From JAWUVP01 sp034112285 (GTDB taxonomy: Bacteria > Pseudomonadota > Gammaproteobacteria > JABDGN01): a stretch of 22,479 nucleotides of DNA. The stretch lies in assembly GCA_034112285.1 (NCBI GenBank), contig JAWUVP010000038.1, positions 1 through 22,479 on the forward strand, written 5' to 3'. The notes under the pieces are model-generated. The model had not been told where the DNA came from. It did no database searches and saw nothing but the letters and a program-made list of their open reading frames with translations. This document shows positions 7,885 through 15,700 of the stretch, piece after piece; the stretch's first letter is position 1, and each line of letters starts with the position of its first letter. The position numbers were made by a program, and so were the translations under genes.

Positions 7885-8123
7885 TGCTAGAACACCATCC
7901 TGATAAAGGGGGAAATGCCACTAATTTTATCACCGTCAAAGGGCAGCTAGAGCAAGTGAAAGTGTTTAAATTAATAATGACTAAAATAAGTCAAAAACAG
8001 ACGCTCACACGAGAGGAAGAAACGTTTATTAAAGAACAAGTATATCATGAGCCTCCTCAAATAATGGGGTATCAGTCTGCGAAAAAAATTCGCACTCACA
8101 GTCTAAAATATTCACCTTATTAA
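7884..8123 (+). CDS. J-domain C-terminal fragment of the EEP-J gene
   Basis: The frame begins MLEHHPDKGG, containing the J-domain signature HPD (7896-7904), followed by a helix-III-like stretch FITVKGQLEQVKVF. The J-domain helices before HPD lie in the preceding frame (LLEKLNSLYVTALQSLGLKR and SKRKK). J domains stimulate the ATPase of Hsp70 chaperones, so this part could dock the nuclease onto a DnaK/Hsp70 of the producer or of a target cell. The tail after the J domain (about 45 residues) is not recognised. Confidence 0.65.
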   Translation: MLEHHPDKGGNATNFITVKGQLEQVKVFKLIMTKISQKQTLTREEETFIKEQVYHEPPQIMGYQSAKKIRTHSLKYSPY

Positions 8124-8128
8124 AAAAA

Positions 8129-8145
8129 GGACACACTCTCTGTCC
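8129..8145 (+). terminator. Weak hairpin after the EEP-J gene
   Basis: GGACA (8129-8133) pairs with TGTCC (8141-8145) around a 7-nt loop, six bases after the stop codon. The stem is short and no T-run follows, so termination is doubtful. Confidence 0.25.
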
Positions 8146-8192
8146 ACGAAAAAGATCCGCTGATTAAATCGAAACGTTTTTAAGACTTTCTT

Positions 8193-8255
8193 GCCATTGT
8201 ATGGTTAAGACCATGGTTTCAACTGGAAGAGTTAACTAGCTCGCTAAGACTGGTC
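8193..8255 (+). pseudogene. Orphan fragment of a tssC 3' end
   Basis: These 63 nt match tssC 6408-6470 at 55 of 63 positions, in frame: AIVWLRPWFQLEELTSSLRL against AIAWLRPWLQLEELTSSLRL. Six of the eight differences are synonymous, so the fragment comes from a tssC that diverged while still under selection, not from local decay. It and the real tssC end bracket the EEP-J gene as direct repeats. The frame continues open without tssC similarity to a stop at about 8507. Confidence 0.88.
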
Positions 8256-8322
8256 TCAACCGACTGTGAGCCTTCTAAATTCGGTGCTGTCTACGCAGTA
8301 TCAAGTAGTAATAACGTTATCG

Positions 8323-8426
8323 GAAAAACAGGAACTGATGATAATTTGTATGGAATCAACGGTCCTATTTGTCGTAACTTGATGGCCGGCCCCTCCCATA
8401 CAAATTATCACCAGTTCCCTTTTTTC
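8323..8426. repeat. Long imperfect inverted repeat (31-bp arms), possible MITE or structured RNA
   Basis: 8323-8353 pairs with 8396-8426 at 28 of 31 positions (shared core GATAATTTGTATGG against CCATACAAATTATC), enclosing 42 nt. It is too long for an ordinary terminator and no gene is evident inside. It could be the paired ends of a small non-autonomous element, although no target duplication is obvious, or a folded RNA. The surrounding 8124-8740 stretch also holds the tssC fragment, a terminator and the promoter of the second tssC. Confidence 0.6.
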
Positions 8427-8541
8427 AAAGACTCGCCAATGCCTTGGGTACTACTGGTAATATTTATTCATCTGCTATACGAGCTCTATAGTATGCTAAC
8501 TCAATAAAGAAACAGTTGTAACAAGGTTATTACAAACATAT

Positions 8542-8580
8542 GCCCGAGGGCGTTACCGGCTTATGCTCGGGCGGATTTTT
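8542..8580 (+). terminator. Probable factor-independent terminator upstream of the second tssC
   Basis: GCCCGAG (8542-8548) pairs with CTCGGGC (8566-8572) around a 17-nt loop and is followed by GGA and five Ts. It isolates the second tssC from transcripts of the cargo region. Confidence 0.55.
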
Positions 8581-8674
8581 CCTCGTCTTGATTTGGGGTT
8601 GGGTACTCAAACCTACAAAGCATTCTGGACGGTGGGTTTTGTATGTCGGCGTCTTGTTTCCGTTATTCCCGAGC

Positions 8675-8719
8675 AACATTCCAGCAATAATCCCTACACA
8701 ATCGCCTGCCATACTCTTG
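8675..8719 (+). promoter_or_regulatory. Promoter-like shared element, copy 1 (before the second tssC)
   Basis: Contains AGCAATAATCCCTACACA and, 20 bases after GCAATA, TGCCATACT: an extended -10 motif with CATACT at 8710-8715. The second tssC starts at 8741, with GAGG at 8728-8731 as its ribosome-binding site. The same arrangement recurs before tssJ and before the DUF4280 gene. Confidence 0.6.
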
Positions 8720-8740
8720 CATGAAACGAGGTAATAAACG

Positions 8741-10051
8741 ATGAGTAGCGATAACAAATTAAAGCGTGTGTTAACCATGCTAGATAGAAAAATTGCGGTG
8801 CAGTTAAAAAAAATCCTTCTGCACCGTGAGTTTATACAGCTACAAGCAAGTTGGGCGGGGATACAGTACCTGGCCGCGCAAGTAGAAAAAAACAAACAGG
8901 TGAAAGTCAAACTCCTAAATGTTTCGTGGGCCCAGATTCGAAAAGACCTCGCACGAAGCGCGAACATCGAGCAATCTAATTTGTTTGCGAAATTGTATGA
9001 GCAAGAGTTTGGTATTGCAGGAGGGGAACCGTTTTCATTATTACTGGCGGATTATGAGTTTGATTTTAGTCATGTTAGCAATCCTTATAGCTACCAAGAC
9101 TTGGTGGCGCTGAGAACTATTGCAGCCATTGCTGCGGCAAGTTTTGTTATTTTTGTAAGCTCGGTTAGTGCCACGAATTTTGGGGTGAATGATTATGCTC
9201 ATATGTCGGGTGTGTCTGCTTTGAATGTTAGTTTAAATGTCCGCGACCAACGCCAATGGCAAGCCTTTAGACAAAGCGAGGAGGCCCGCTTTGTCTGCTT
9301 GCTGTTGCCAAAGGTGTTATTAAACTCGCATTATGAAACCAATGTGCAATTGAGTCGTGCGTATTATCCGCATGATATTTCTATTTGGGGCAGTGCTATT
9401 TATACGTATGCAGCCAGTTTTATGATGAGTTTTTCGCAGACCAAATGGTTTTTAGATGCAATAGGTACACCTAACTTAAATGTACCCAGCTTGGCGGGCA
9501 TGGCACGTGGCTTATCAGCGCCATCGTTTGAAGTATTAGGTGAGGTTGCACCAGAAAAATTATTAACTGAAGTGATGCTCACCAACGATCAAGAAGTGGC
9601 TTTAAACGTTGAGGGTTTTACCGTATTAAATGAATTGCCTCAAACCGGATATGCCAGTTTTGTCACTAGCCCAACCGTTAAACAAGTGGCTCAAACTCCC
9701 GATGGGGTAAGCGCGGAGCAGTTAGCGTGTTACGTGCCGTATTTATTATGCGTTTGTCGATTCGCCCATTTTTTAAAAATAATTGGCCGCAATAAATTAG
9801 GCCGTTATCACAATGTAAAAGATTGTGAATATGACTTACAAACATGGCTAAATTCCTATGTAGCATCGAACACCGATATCAGCACACAAATGAAATTACG
9901 TTTTCCACTTAATGCTGGCTCAGTAAAGGTGATTTTGCAAAAGGGCAGTCAAGAACATTACGTGTGCATTATGCAACTTCGCCCACAAGTGAGAACCAAT
10001 CAAACCAGTGCAACGATTATGTTGAAAACGGCGTTGGCACAGGTGGTTTGA
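8741..10051 (+). CDS. Second TssC-like sheath protein, N-terminally short and divergent
   Basis: 436 residues, clearly homologous to TssC along its length. The N-terminal ASWAGIQYLA corresponds to GSWRGLKYLV, and FAKLYEQEFGIAGGEPF, EEARFVCLLLPKVL, VPYLLCVCRFAHFLKIIGRN and the final RFPLNAGSVKV also align. It lacks roughly the first 50 residues of TssC, the region that includes the N-terminal helix involved in sheath assembly, and the C-terminus is also altered. Its own promoter-like element and ribosome-binding site indicate expression independent of tssA-B-C. Paired TssC proteins occur in some other T6SSs (for example ImpC/ImpD in Rhizobium). A specialised sheath or cap subunit is plausible; a degenerate duplicate is less likely given its intact frame. 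Confidence 0.87.
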   Translation: MSSDNKLKRVLTMLDRKIAVQLKKILLHREFIQLQASWAGIQYLAAQVEKNKQVKVKLLNVSWAQIRKDLARSANIEQSNLFAKLYEQEFGIAGGEPFSLLLADYEFDFSHVSNPYSYQDLVALRTIAAIAAASFVIFVSSVSATNFGVNDYAHMSGVSALNVSLNVRDQRQWQAFRQSEEARFVCLLLPKVLLNSHYETNVQLSRAYYPHDISIWGSAIYTYAASFMMSFSQTKWFLDAIGTPNLNVPSLAGMARGLSAPSFEVLGEVAPEKLLTEVMLTNDQEVALNVEGFTVLNELPQTGYASFVTSPTVKQVAQTPDGVSAEQLACYVPYLLCVCRFAHFLKIIGRNKLGRYHNVKDCEYDLQTWLNSYVASNTDISTQMKLRFPLNAGSVKVILQKGSQEHYVCIMQLRPQVRTNQTSATIMLKTALAQVV

Positions 10052-10100
10052 GGTAGTAGGTGGCTGTAGGCACATAAATTTGCAAGGTGTTTGACTAAAA

Positions 10101-10155
10101 ATCAATAGGTTATGAATAATAAAGACAAATCACGATGTCTTGCTAACTTATTGAT
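10101..10155. repeat. Nested inverted repeats between the second tssC and tssJ
   Basis: ATCAATAGGTTA (10101-10112) pairs with TAACTTATTGAT (10144-10155) with one mismatch. Inside it, AGACA (10123-10127) pairs with TGTCT (10136-10140). The outer stem is AT-rich and has no T-run, so it is either a weak terminator or a folded leader or regulatory element. The remainder of 10052-10260 shows nothing recognisable. Confidence 0.4.
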
Positions 10156-10261
10156 ATCATGATCAAAAACAAGCAGAACCCGTTCTTTCTAGGAATTGTA
10201 CGAGGTTTATGACGGCCAAGAAATAAAATCAGGATAACAAAAATAAACTTTTTTACTCCCG

Positions 10262-10309
10262 CAACAAAGCAGCAATAATTCCTACACATTGGCTTGCCAT
10301 AATGCTCTT
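10262..10309 (+). promoter_or_regulatory. Promoter-like shared element, copy 2 (before tssJ)
   Basis: AGCAATAATTCCTACACATT is followed by TGCCATAAT (extended -10, CATAAT at 10298-10303). The spacing from GCAATA to the -10 is 20 bases, as in copies 1 and 3. The tssJ start at 10327 has GAGG just upstream. It would drive the five-gene tssJ-K-L-M-vgrG unit. Confidence 0.62.
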
Positions 10310-10326
10310 AAGACGAGGAACCGAAC

Positions 10327-10776
10327 ATGCGAAACACACTAAAATTTATCACCATTATCGCCAGCTGCTTAATGTTATCCAGCTGCGCGTCTTGGTTGGC
10401 AGGCAAGCAAAGCACGCGACAAGTCGATGTTAACTTTTCGGCATCGCGCAGTGTTAACCCTAACATTCTTGGCAAGCCATCCCCGATTGCGATTGATGTT
10501 TCTCAGCTAAGTGATGCAGCGGATTTTAATAATACGAATTATCAAACCTTCGTGGATGGTGGGGTAAAAGGGGTGTTGCAACAAAAAACTGTGTTGGTGT
10601 GGCCCAATAAAACAAAAAGGCTACGACTTAGTTTAAATGATAAAACCAAAGTGATTGGCATTGTCGCTAACTATCGAATTTTAACTAAAAAACAATGGCG
10701 GTTAACAGAATCGATTGGCTGGTTTACCAGCTCAATTGATATCAAGGTTAACAAAAATGGCATTGTGGAGGATTGA
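10327..10776 (+). CDS. tssJ: TssJ, T6SS outer-membrane lipoprotein
   Basis: TssJ anchors the T6SS membrane complex to the outer membrane and binds periplasmic TssM. The 149-residue protein begins with a lipoprotein signal peptide (charged RNTLK, hydrophobic core, lipobox LSSC) with the lipidated Cys at residue 20. The next residue is Ala, not Asp, consistent with sorting to the outer membrane. The mature part has the small beta-sandwich pattern of the family (VDVNFSASRSVNPNILGKPS near its start). It opens the tssJ-K-L-M-vgrG unit; the tssK start follows its stop by 2 nt. Confidence 0.9.
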   Translation: MRNTLKFITIIASCLMLSSCASWLAGKQSTRQVDVNFSASRSVNPNILGKPSPIAIDVSQLSDAADFNNTNYQTFVDGGVKGVLQQKTVLVWPNKTKRLRLSLNDKTKVIGIVANYRILTKKQWRLTESIGWFTSSIDIKVNKNGIVED

Positions 10777-10778
10777 AT

Positions 10779-12113
10779 ATGAGTGATTACGATTCTACCG
10801 CGTGGGTAGGGGGCATTTTAATAACGCCGCAGCATTTCGAAAAGCAAGAGCAATCGATGAAAGCAGAGGTGCGTGCTAGCATAAGCCGCTTGGGCAGTCA
10901 TATGTGGGGCGTGGATCAGTGTCGCCTTGATGAAGCCATGTTGCCGCTTGGGATTATTAAAATCAAACAATTAGCCGGTCGCTTTGAAGATGGTACTGAG
11001 TTTTATTTCGGCCCACAAGGACATCATAGCATTGAATTAGCGTTACCAGAAATTGTGGCTAATGAAACGATTTATTTGGCAATTGCCAATAATACGTTGG
11101 TAAGTGAAACCGCTAGCACGGCTCATCGATATACGATAGATGAAATTATCGCCTTAAATACAGTGGATATAGATGCACCTGCCACACCGGTACTAACACG
11201 ACGTTTAAACCTGCAGCTAATACGCGAAGCAGGTAAAAAAGATGGTTGCTTTTATTTTCCCTTGCTAAAAATCACTAAGGCTGACCCAGACAATGGCATT
11301 GTACTAGATCATGATTACATTCCTCCGAGCTTAAATGTGATCCAAGACATCAACTTAATGGGCACACTCAGTCGCAGCGTAATGCTAATAGAGCGCAAAC
11401 AAAAGCAGTTGGCGGGATTGTTGGGTGCGCCACTACAAAGTCGCAATATTAGTTCACTCACTGATATTAGCTTGTTGCAAACCTTAAACAAATATCAAAT
11501 GACATTGCAAGAATTGGCCGATCGTACTTATTTGCATCCTCATAGGTTGTATCGTGCGTATCAATTGCTGTTGGCGGAACTTGGCACGTATTATCAAGAA
11601 AAACGTATGGCGATTAAATTGCCGCTCTACGATCACTTAGCATTGCAAGCTTGTTTTGCAGCCGCCAGCACGCACTTCACTGAATTGTTACAATTAAAAT
11701 TCGAGCACCAAGCTAATCAGTTGGTCATTACCAAAGATGAGCAGCACCTTTATCATGTGCATCTCGATAAAGTTCAAAACCTCGAAAATGCCGACCTGAT
11801 ATTAGGCTTACGCGTTAGTGATGAGCAGCAACGTGACCAATTAACGAGCTTAACGAAAGTGGCGGCTGAGCAAGAGATTAATGACATTATCAACCTACAG
11901 CTCAGTGGCTTGCCGTATAAGCAGCTAGATTTAGTGCCACCGCAATTGCCATACTATGATGACATGCTGTACTTACGCTTAGAAAAAACCGGCAAACATT
12001 GGCTTACCATTGCCAAAGAAAAGCAATTGGCACTCCAGCTTGGCGGCTTGCATAAAGGTGTGCAAGTCATGCTATGGGCGATACCAGGCTTAAATAATAG
12101 AGGTGTTGCCTAA
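10779..12113 (+). CDS. tssK: TssK, T6SS baseplate adaptor
   Basis: TssK is a cytoplasmic trimer that links the baseplate (TssF/TssG/TssE, VgrG) to the TssL/TssM membrane complex. The N-terminus AWVGGILITPQHFEKQEQSM is the hallmark of the family, and the full length of 444 residues is typical. ATG 10779 is preferred over the upstream in-frame TTG at 10773, because GGAG at 10767-10770 gives correct spacing. Its stop TAA overlaps the tssL ATG by one base (TAATG), implying coupled translation. Confidence 0.95.
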   Translation: MSDYDSTAWVGGILITPQHFEKQEQSMKAEVRASISRLGSHMWGVDQCRLDEAMLPLGIIKIKQLAGRFEDGTEFYFGPQGHHSIELALPEIVANETIYLAIANNTLVSETASTAHRYTIDEIIALNTVDIDAPATPVLTRRLNLQLIREAGKKDGCFYFPLLKITKADPDNGIVLDHDYIPPSLNVIQDINLMGTLSRSVMLIERKQKQLAGLLGAPLQSRNISSLTDISLLQTLNKYQMTLQELADRTYLHPHRLYRAYQLLLAELGTYYQEKRMAIKLPLYDHLALQACFAAASTHFTELLQLKFEHQANQLVITKDEQHLYHVHLDKVQNLENADLILGLRVSDEQQRDQLTSLTKVAAEQEINDIINLQLSGLPYKQLDLVPPQLPYYDDMLYLRLEKTGKHWLTIAKEKQLALQLGGLHKGVQVMLWAIPGLNNRGVA

Positions 12114-12787
12114 TGAACACTGTTCAAACGTTGCCGTTATTAGACTGCACTCGCCACTCTCTAACGCTGATCTATAAACTTCGCACCCAACAATCGGTGA
12201 ACATTGAGGAATTAACGGATGCGTTAGATCGTTGTAAAACTGTAATGAAAAAGCATTTGTACACCGAAAGCATGGTCGAAAAAACTGATTATTTGCTCTC
12301 GAGCGCCATTGACGAAGCATACGCCAATTGTGCTGCCAAAGCACCTGGCACGGCGATGAATTTGTTGGCCACCCATTATCGCCAGGCCAATGGTGGCGAG
12401 CGCTTTTTTGATGTGCTGGAACACTACATTAATTTTAACGATGAATATCGGCCGTTACTTGAATTATGCTTTGTTATTTTAGGCAGTGGTTTTCGGGGAA
12501 AATTTGCATTGCATGAAGATGGTGCTGCCATTTTATTAAAAAAACGTCAGCAACTCTCCAACATGTTGTATGGCGATTATCATGTGCCAACGCAGGTTAC
12601 TGTTTCTGCCAAGCCACGTTTAGTGCATCGTTTATTAGCGGCCAGAATCTTTCATAAAAAATACTGGCTAAGTTTAATTGCGGCGGGTATTGTCATTTCA
12701 TTCGCCGGTGATTACGTTTTACAATACCAAGTGGATTTGCTACAAGCCAATGTGCAGCAAAGCCAAAAAAACCATCGGTTCGAATAG
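12113..12787 (+). CDS. tssL: TssL, DotU/IcmH-type inner-membrane protein
   Basis: TssL sits in the inner membrane with TssM and contacts TssK. The cytoplasmic domain (about residues 1-175) shows the DotU pattern: VMKKHLYTESMVEKTDYLLS, SAIDEAYAN and FFDVLEHYINFNDEYRPLLE. A single membrane helix follows at about residues 184-206 (WLSLIAAGIVISFAGDYVL), then a short tail. At 224 residues it lacks the OmpA-like peptidoglycan-binding domain fused to some TssL proteins, and no separate TagL is seen in this window. The start overlaps the tssK stop by one base. Confidence 0.93.
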   Translation: MNTVQTLPLLDCTRHSLTLIYKLRTQQSVNIEELTDALDRCKTVMKKHLYTESMVEKTDYLLSSAIDEAYANCAAKAPGTAMNLLATHYRQANGGERFFDVLEHYINFNDEYRPLLELCFVILGSGFRGKFALHEDGAAILLKKRQQLSNMLYGDYHVPTQVTVSAKPRLVHRLLAARIFHKKYWLSLIAAGIVISFAGDYVLQYQVDLLQANVQQSQKNHRFE

Positions 12788-12799
12788 GAGATCATTATC

Positions 12800-15700
12800 A
12801 TGAAAGCATTTTTTATAAAACTCGGCAGCGCCATTGGAAAATTTTGGCAAAACATCATTGCTGATTGGCGCATTATGTTATTGATTATTGTTGGCTTACT
12901 CTTATTTATTGTTAGCTGGTTTCTCTGGGCTAAATTAAGCAGCTTCTTTTTAGCGGGCCAATTGCTCATGTCGTTGTTAACCGTATTAGTCTATGGACTG
13001 ATCATTACGATGGTGTATGGCTTTCGTTATCTGGTTAAATCAAGCACACTAACGACGCTAGCACAAAAAGCCAAGGGTATTGATGCCCTCAAGCCCAATA
13101 TTGCTGCTAGCCAAGTTGATGTTGAAATTAAACAATTCTTAACTCATAAGCTTGCTTGGAAACGGTTTATTCCACTTGCTGTGCAAAAATTATTTGTGCG
13201 CAAGAAAATCTATTTATTGCTCGAGCAACAAGCACAGCTGGCAGATCACTTGCTAGCCTGTGGCTGGACGTGCCTAGATAACCCCGAACAATTACCTGTC
13301 AATATTTGGACGCAGGATAAGCAAGTACTTATTGTCGCGGATGCCACAAATGCACATTTTCCCATCGTGTTAAAATATTTGGCCAAATATAGTGTGCTAC
13401 ACCGCCTATCTGGCGTGATGCAGGTGGTTAATGTAAACGATTTGCTATCGCAACAAGCCGTGCATGACATACGCGAAACCGTGTTGCAGCAACGTCAACT
13501 ACTCTCACGACACACTGCCTTTAAAGGCATGGCAAGCACGGTGCTGATTAGCAACCTAGGCAGCTTGCTCGGCACAGATGAAGCGATGACCATTCCTGAG
13601 TTTAGCCAGTTTTTCAGTGGCAATAATAATTTATCCACGCCGATTGCTTTACAATATATTACCGCCAACATTACTAAATTTAGCAAGAGCAATCCTGAAA
13701 CAGTTGATAACGCCAAGTTATATTGGTTGCTAAACACGTTAGCGAACCTACAAGAGCACTTGCACACGAATGATAACAATGATGCATGGTTGTTGCTCGA
13801 GCCCAATGGCGTTGCTAATAAAATGAAACTACTGAGCAACACGCTAGTGCAACTTAAAAAATCACGCCAGGACATCTTGGTAAGCCGCACAAAGTTTGGT
13901 TTGCTCAGTGGTTTAATATTGGTGTTAATGCTTGGTGTGGCGGCTATGATTGCCAGCTTTAGTGTTAACTATCAAAAAATTACCTCCAGCATCACCCTAT
14001 TAAATGATTACCAAAATCTACCTTGGGCTTCGTATAGCAAAACTGATTTAACCCCTGCATATAAAAGCTATCAGCTTTATAGCGTGTATCAAAACGATAA
14101 GTTATTAACGCACATGGGATTATACCAAGGCGATAAAGTTGAAGGCATTCTACAGCCATTGTTTGTGAAACAAATAAACCAACGTTATGTGCCAAAATTG
14201 GTAACGGACTTACATCAGCTATTAGCTGACAGTGTTAACAAGGACCAGAATATTGCGCAAGCTTTATCGGCATATTTAATGCTGGGCCAACCCAAGCAAT
14301 ATGATGCAGGCTTCGTGACGAATTGGTTGCAAACCAATAAAGCACCGCTTGCCAATCCTGAATCAGTTGCTATTTTAGCGGCTCTGCAGCAGAAAACATT
14401 TGCCGTCAGTAAGATAGACGATGAACTATTAGCCAAGGCCAAAAAATTGTTACCCAGCTTATCGACCCAAATTCGCTATCAATTACTTAAACAAGCAGGC
14501 AAAATGCCGGTGCTAGATTTTAATCAGGCGTTGTCTGGTGTAGCAGATGATTTGAACAAACCTGCCTCGCTTAACATCAGCAGCCTTTATGGAAAAGAAA
14601 GTTTACTAGCTGTAGTTAATCATCAACCCGGCAACGTGGTTGATATCATGATGCGTAACATATGGTTCTACAACACATCAGGTTCCCAACAAGCGTTACG
14701 CCAACAAATCCTAGCCGAATATGTTGACAGCTACATTAATAGTTGGCATGTATGGACCAACAAGGTTCAATTTAACAACACCAACTCACTCGATGCAGCG
14801 AATGCTTTGGCACAACGCGCAACAGAAAGTGATGGTTTATGGCAAAAACTGGGCGCCATTATAGTAAGGAATACTCGCTTTAGTGATGTTAGCACTGGCC
14901 CATTAACCAAAGTAAACCAAGCCTTCGCTAGCTGGCAAGCAGCGTTGAATTCAGCCAAGCTAAAAAACAGCCGACAAGCGGTTCGTGCAGATTTTGATGC
15001 CATGGCTAATAGCGTGCAAACCATAGCTAAAGCCGGTAACCCAAACCAAGCAGCTTTTAAAACTTTGCAAGCTGCGCTAAGCTCAGGCGAAGGTATTAAA
15101 GGCTTTGCAACACTCGATGCGACAGTAAAAGTTCTGCCGCCCGCAGCGCAACAATGGTTGCTGAAACTGCGCACAGCGGTAACGGCTGGTGTTTTTGCCG
15201 CAGCACATCATAACATTACCGACAATTTAAAACTGCTAGTCGCAAGTCAGTTAGATACTATCACCAGTCAGTATCCATTTAATGCTGATTCGCAAAATGA
15301 CGTTGACCCTGCACAACTCAACAAGCTGTTCGCAAAAGAGGGCGTTGTGAGTAAATTCGTCAATGAAAAAATTAATCCTTTTTATGCAGTGGATACAGGG
15401 CAATCAAAAGCCTTATATGGTGCATGCATTAACTTTAGTAGCGACGAAAGAAAATTTTATACCTTGTTGGCTGACATCAGCAATAGCTTTTTTGGTAATA
15501 ATGGTGATGCCTTGCAAATAGCCTTTACCCTATCACCTACTTACTTATCAAATTCTGTGGGCAGTGCTCGCCTAAACTTGTTGAATAACACCATGGACTA
15601 TCAGCATGGTCCGCAGAAACCAATTAACTATAGCTGGCCAACCTCGTTAGTTAACCTTGATGCTAGCTTGCAATTGGTGAAAAGCAATGGCAGGCAACTG

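Larger units (their letters stand above)
6564..8123 (+). pseudogene. EEP-fold nuclease with C-terminal J domain, split by two one-base shifts; candidate T6SS cargo
   Basis: Reading across three frames gives one coherent protein of about 519 residues. The N-terminal two thirds are an endonuclease/exonuclease/phosphatase domain and the C-terminus is a DnaJ-type J domain with an intact HPD. The first break is at an A7 run (7096-7102): removing one A joins frame one to frame two as EIQK-IVCALNK. The second is at an A6 run (7873-7878): adding one A joins SKRKK to TLMLEHHPDKGG. The two changes cancel, so total length stays a multiple of three. All expected catalytic residues survive. There is no signal peptide, which fits cytosolic action or T6SS delivery. 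Function as an effector is inferred only from position inside the locus. The breaks could be real decay, slippage-corrected expression, or homopolymer sequencing error. Confidence 0.72.

Noticed and set aside
8323..8426. Integron attC site
   Set aside because: The core sites (RYYYAAC/GTTRRRY) are not present at the ends, and no integrase or cassette series is nearby.
8540..8734. 64-residue open frame on the plus strand
   Set aside because: It begins inside a terminator hairpin and ends inside the conserved promoter-like element. The sequence conservation there is at DNA level, and there is no ribosome-binding site.
8530..8967. 145-residue open frame on the minus strand
   Set aside because: It lies antisense to the 5' part of the second tssC and across its promoter and the terminator, with an unconvincing composition and no recognised domain.
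10262..10309. Sigma-54 promoter (TGG ... TGC) before tssJ
   Set aside because: The GG-to-GC spacing is 11 instead of 10 bases, and the GG/GC pair is not conserved in the other two copies of the element; an extended -10 fits all three better.
13495..13890. 131-residue minus-strand frame inside tssM
   Set aside because: Shadow of tssM with no upstream signals and no recognised motif.
14767..15174. 135-residue minus-strand frame inside tssM
   Set aside because: Antisense shadow of a clearly coding tssM. The Ala/Ser/Leu-rich composition is what codon reversal produces.
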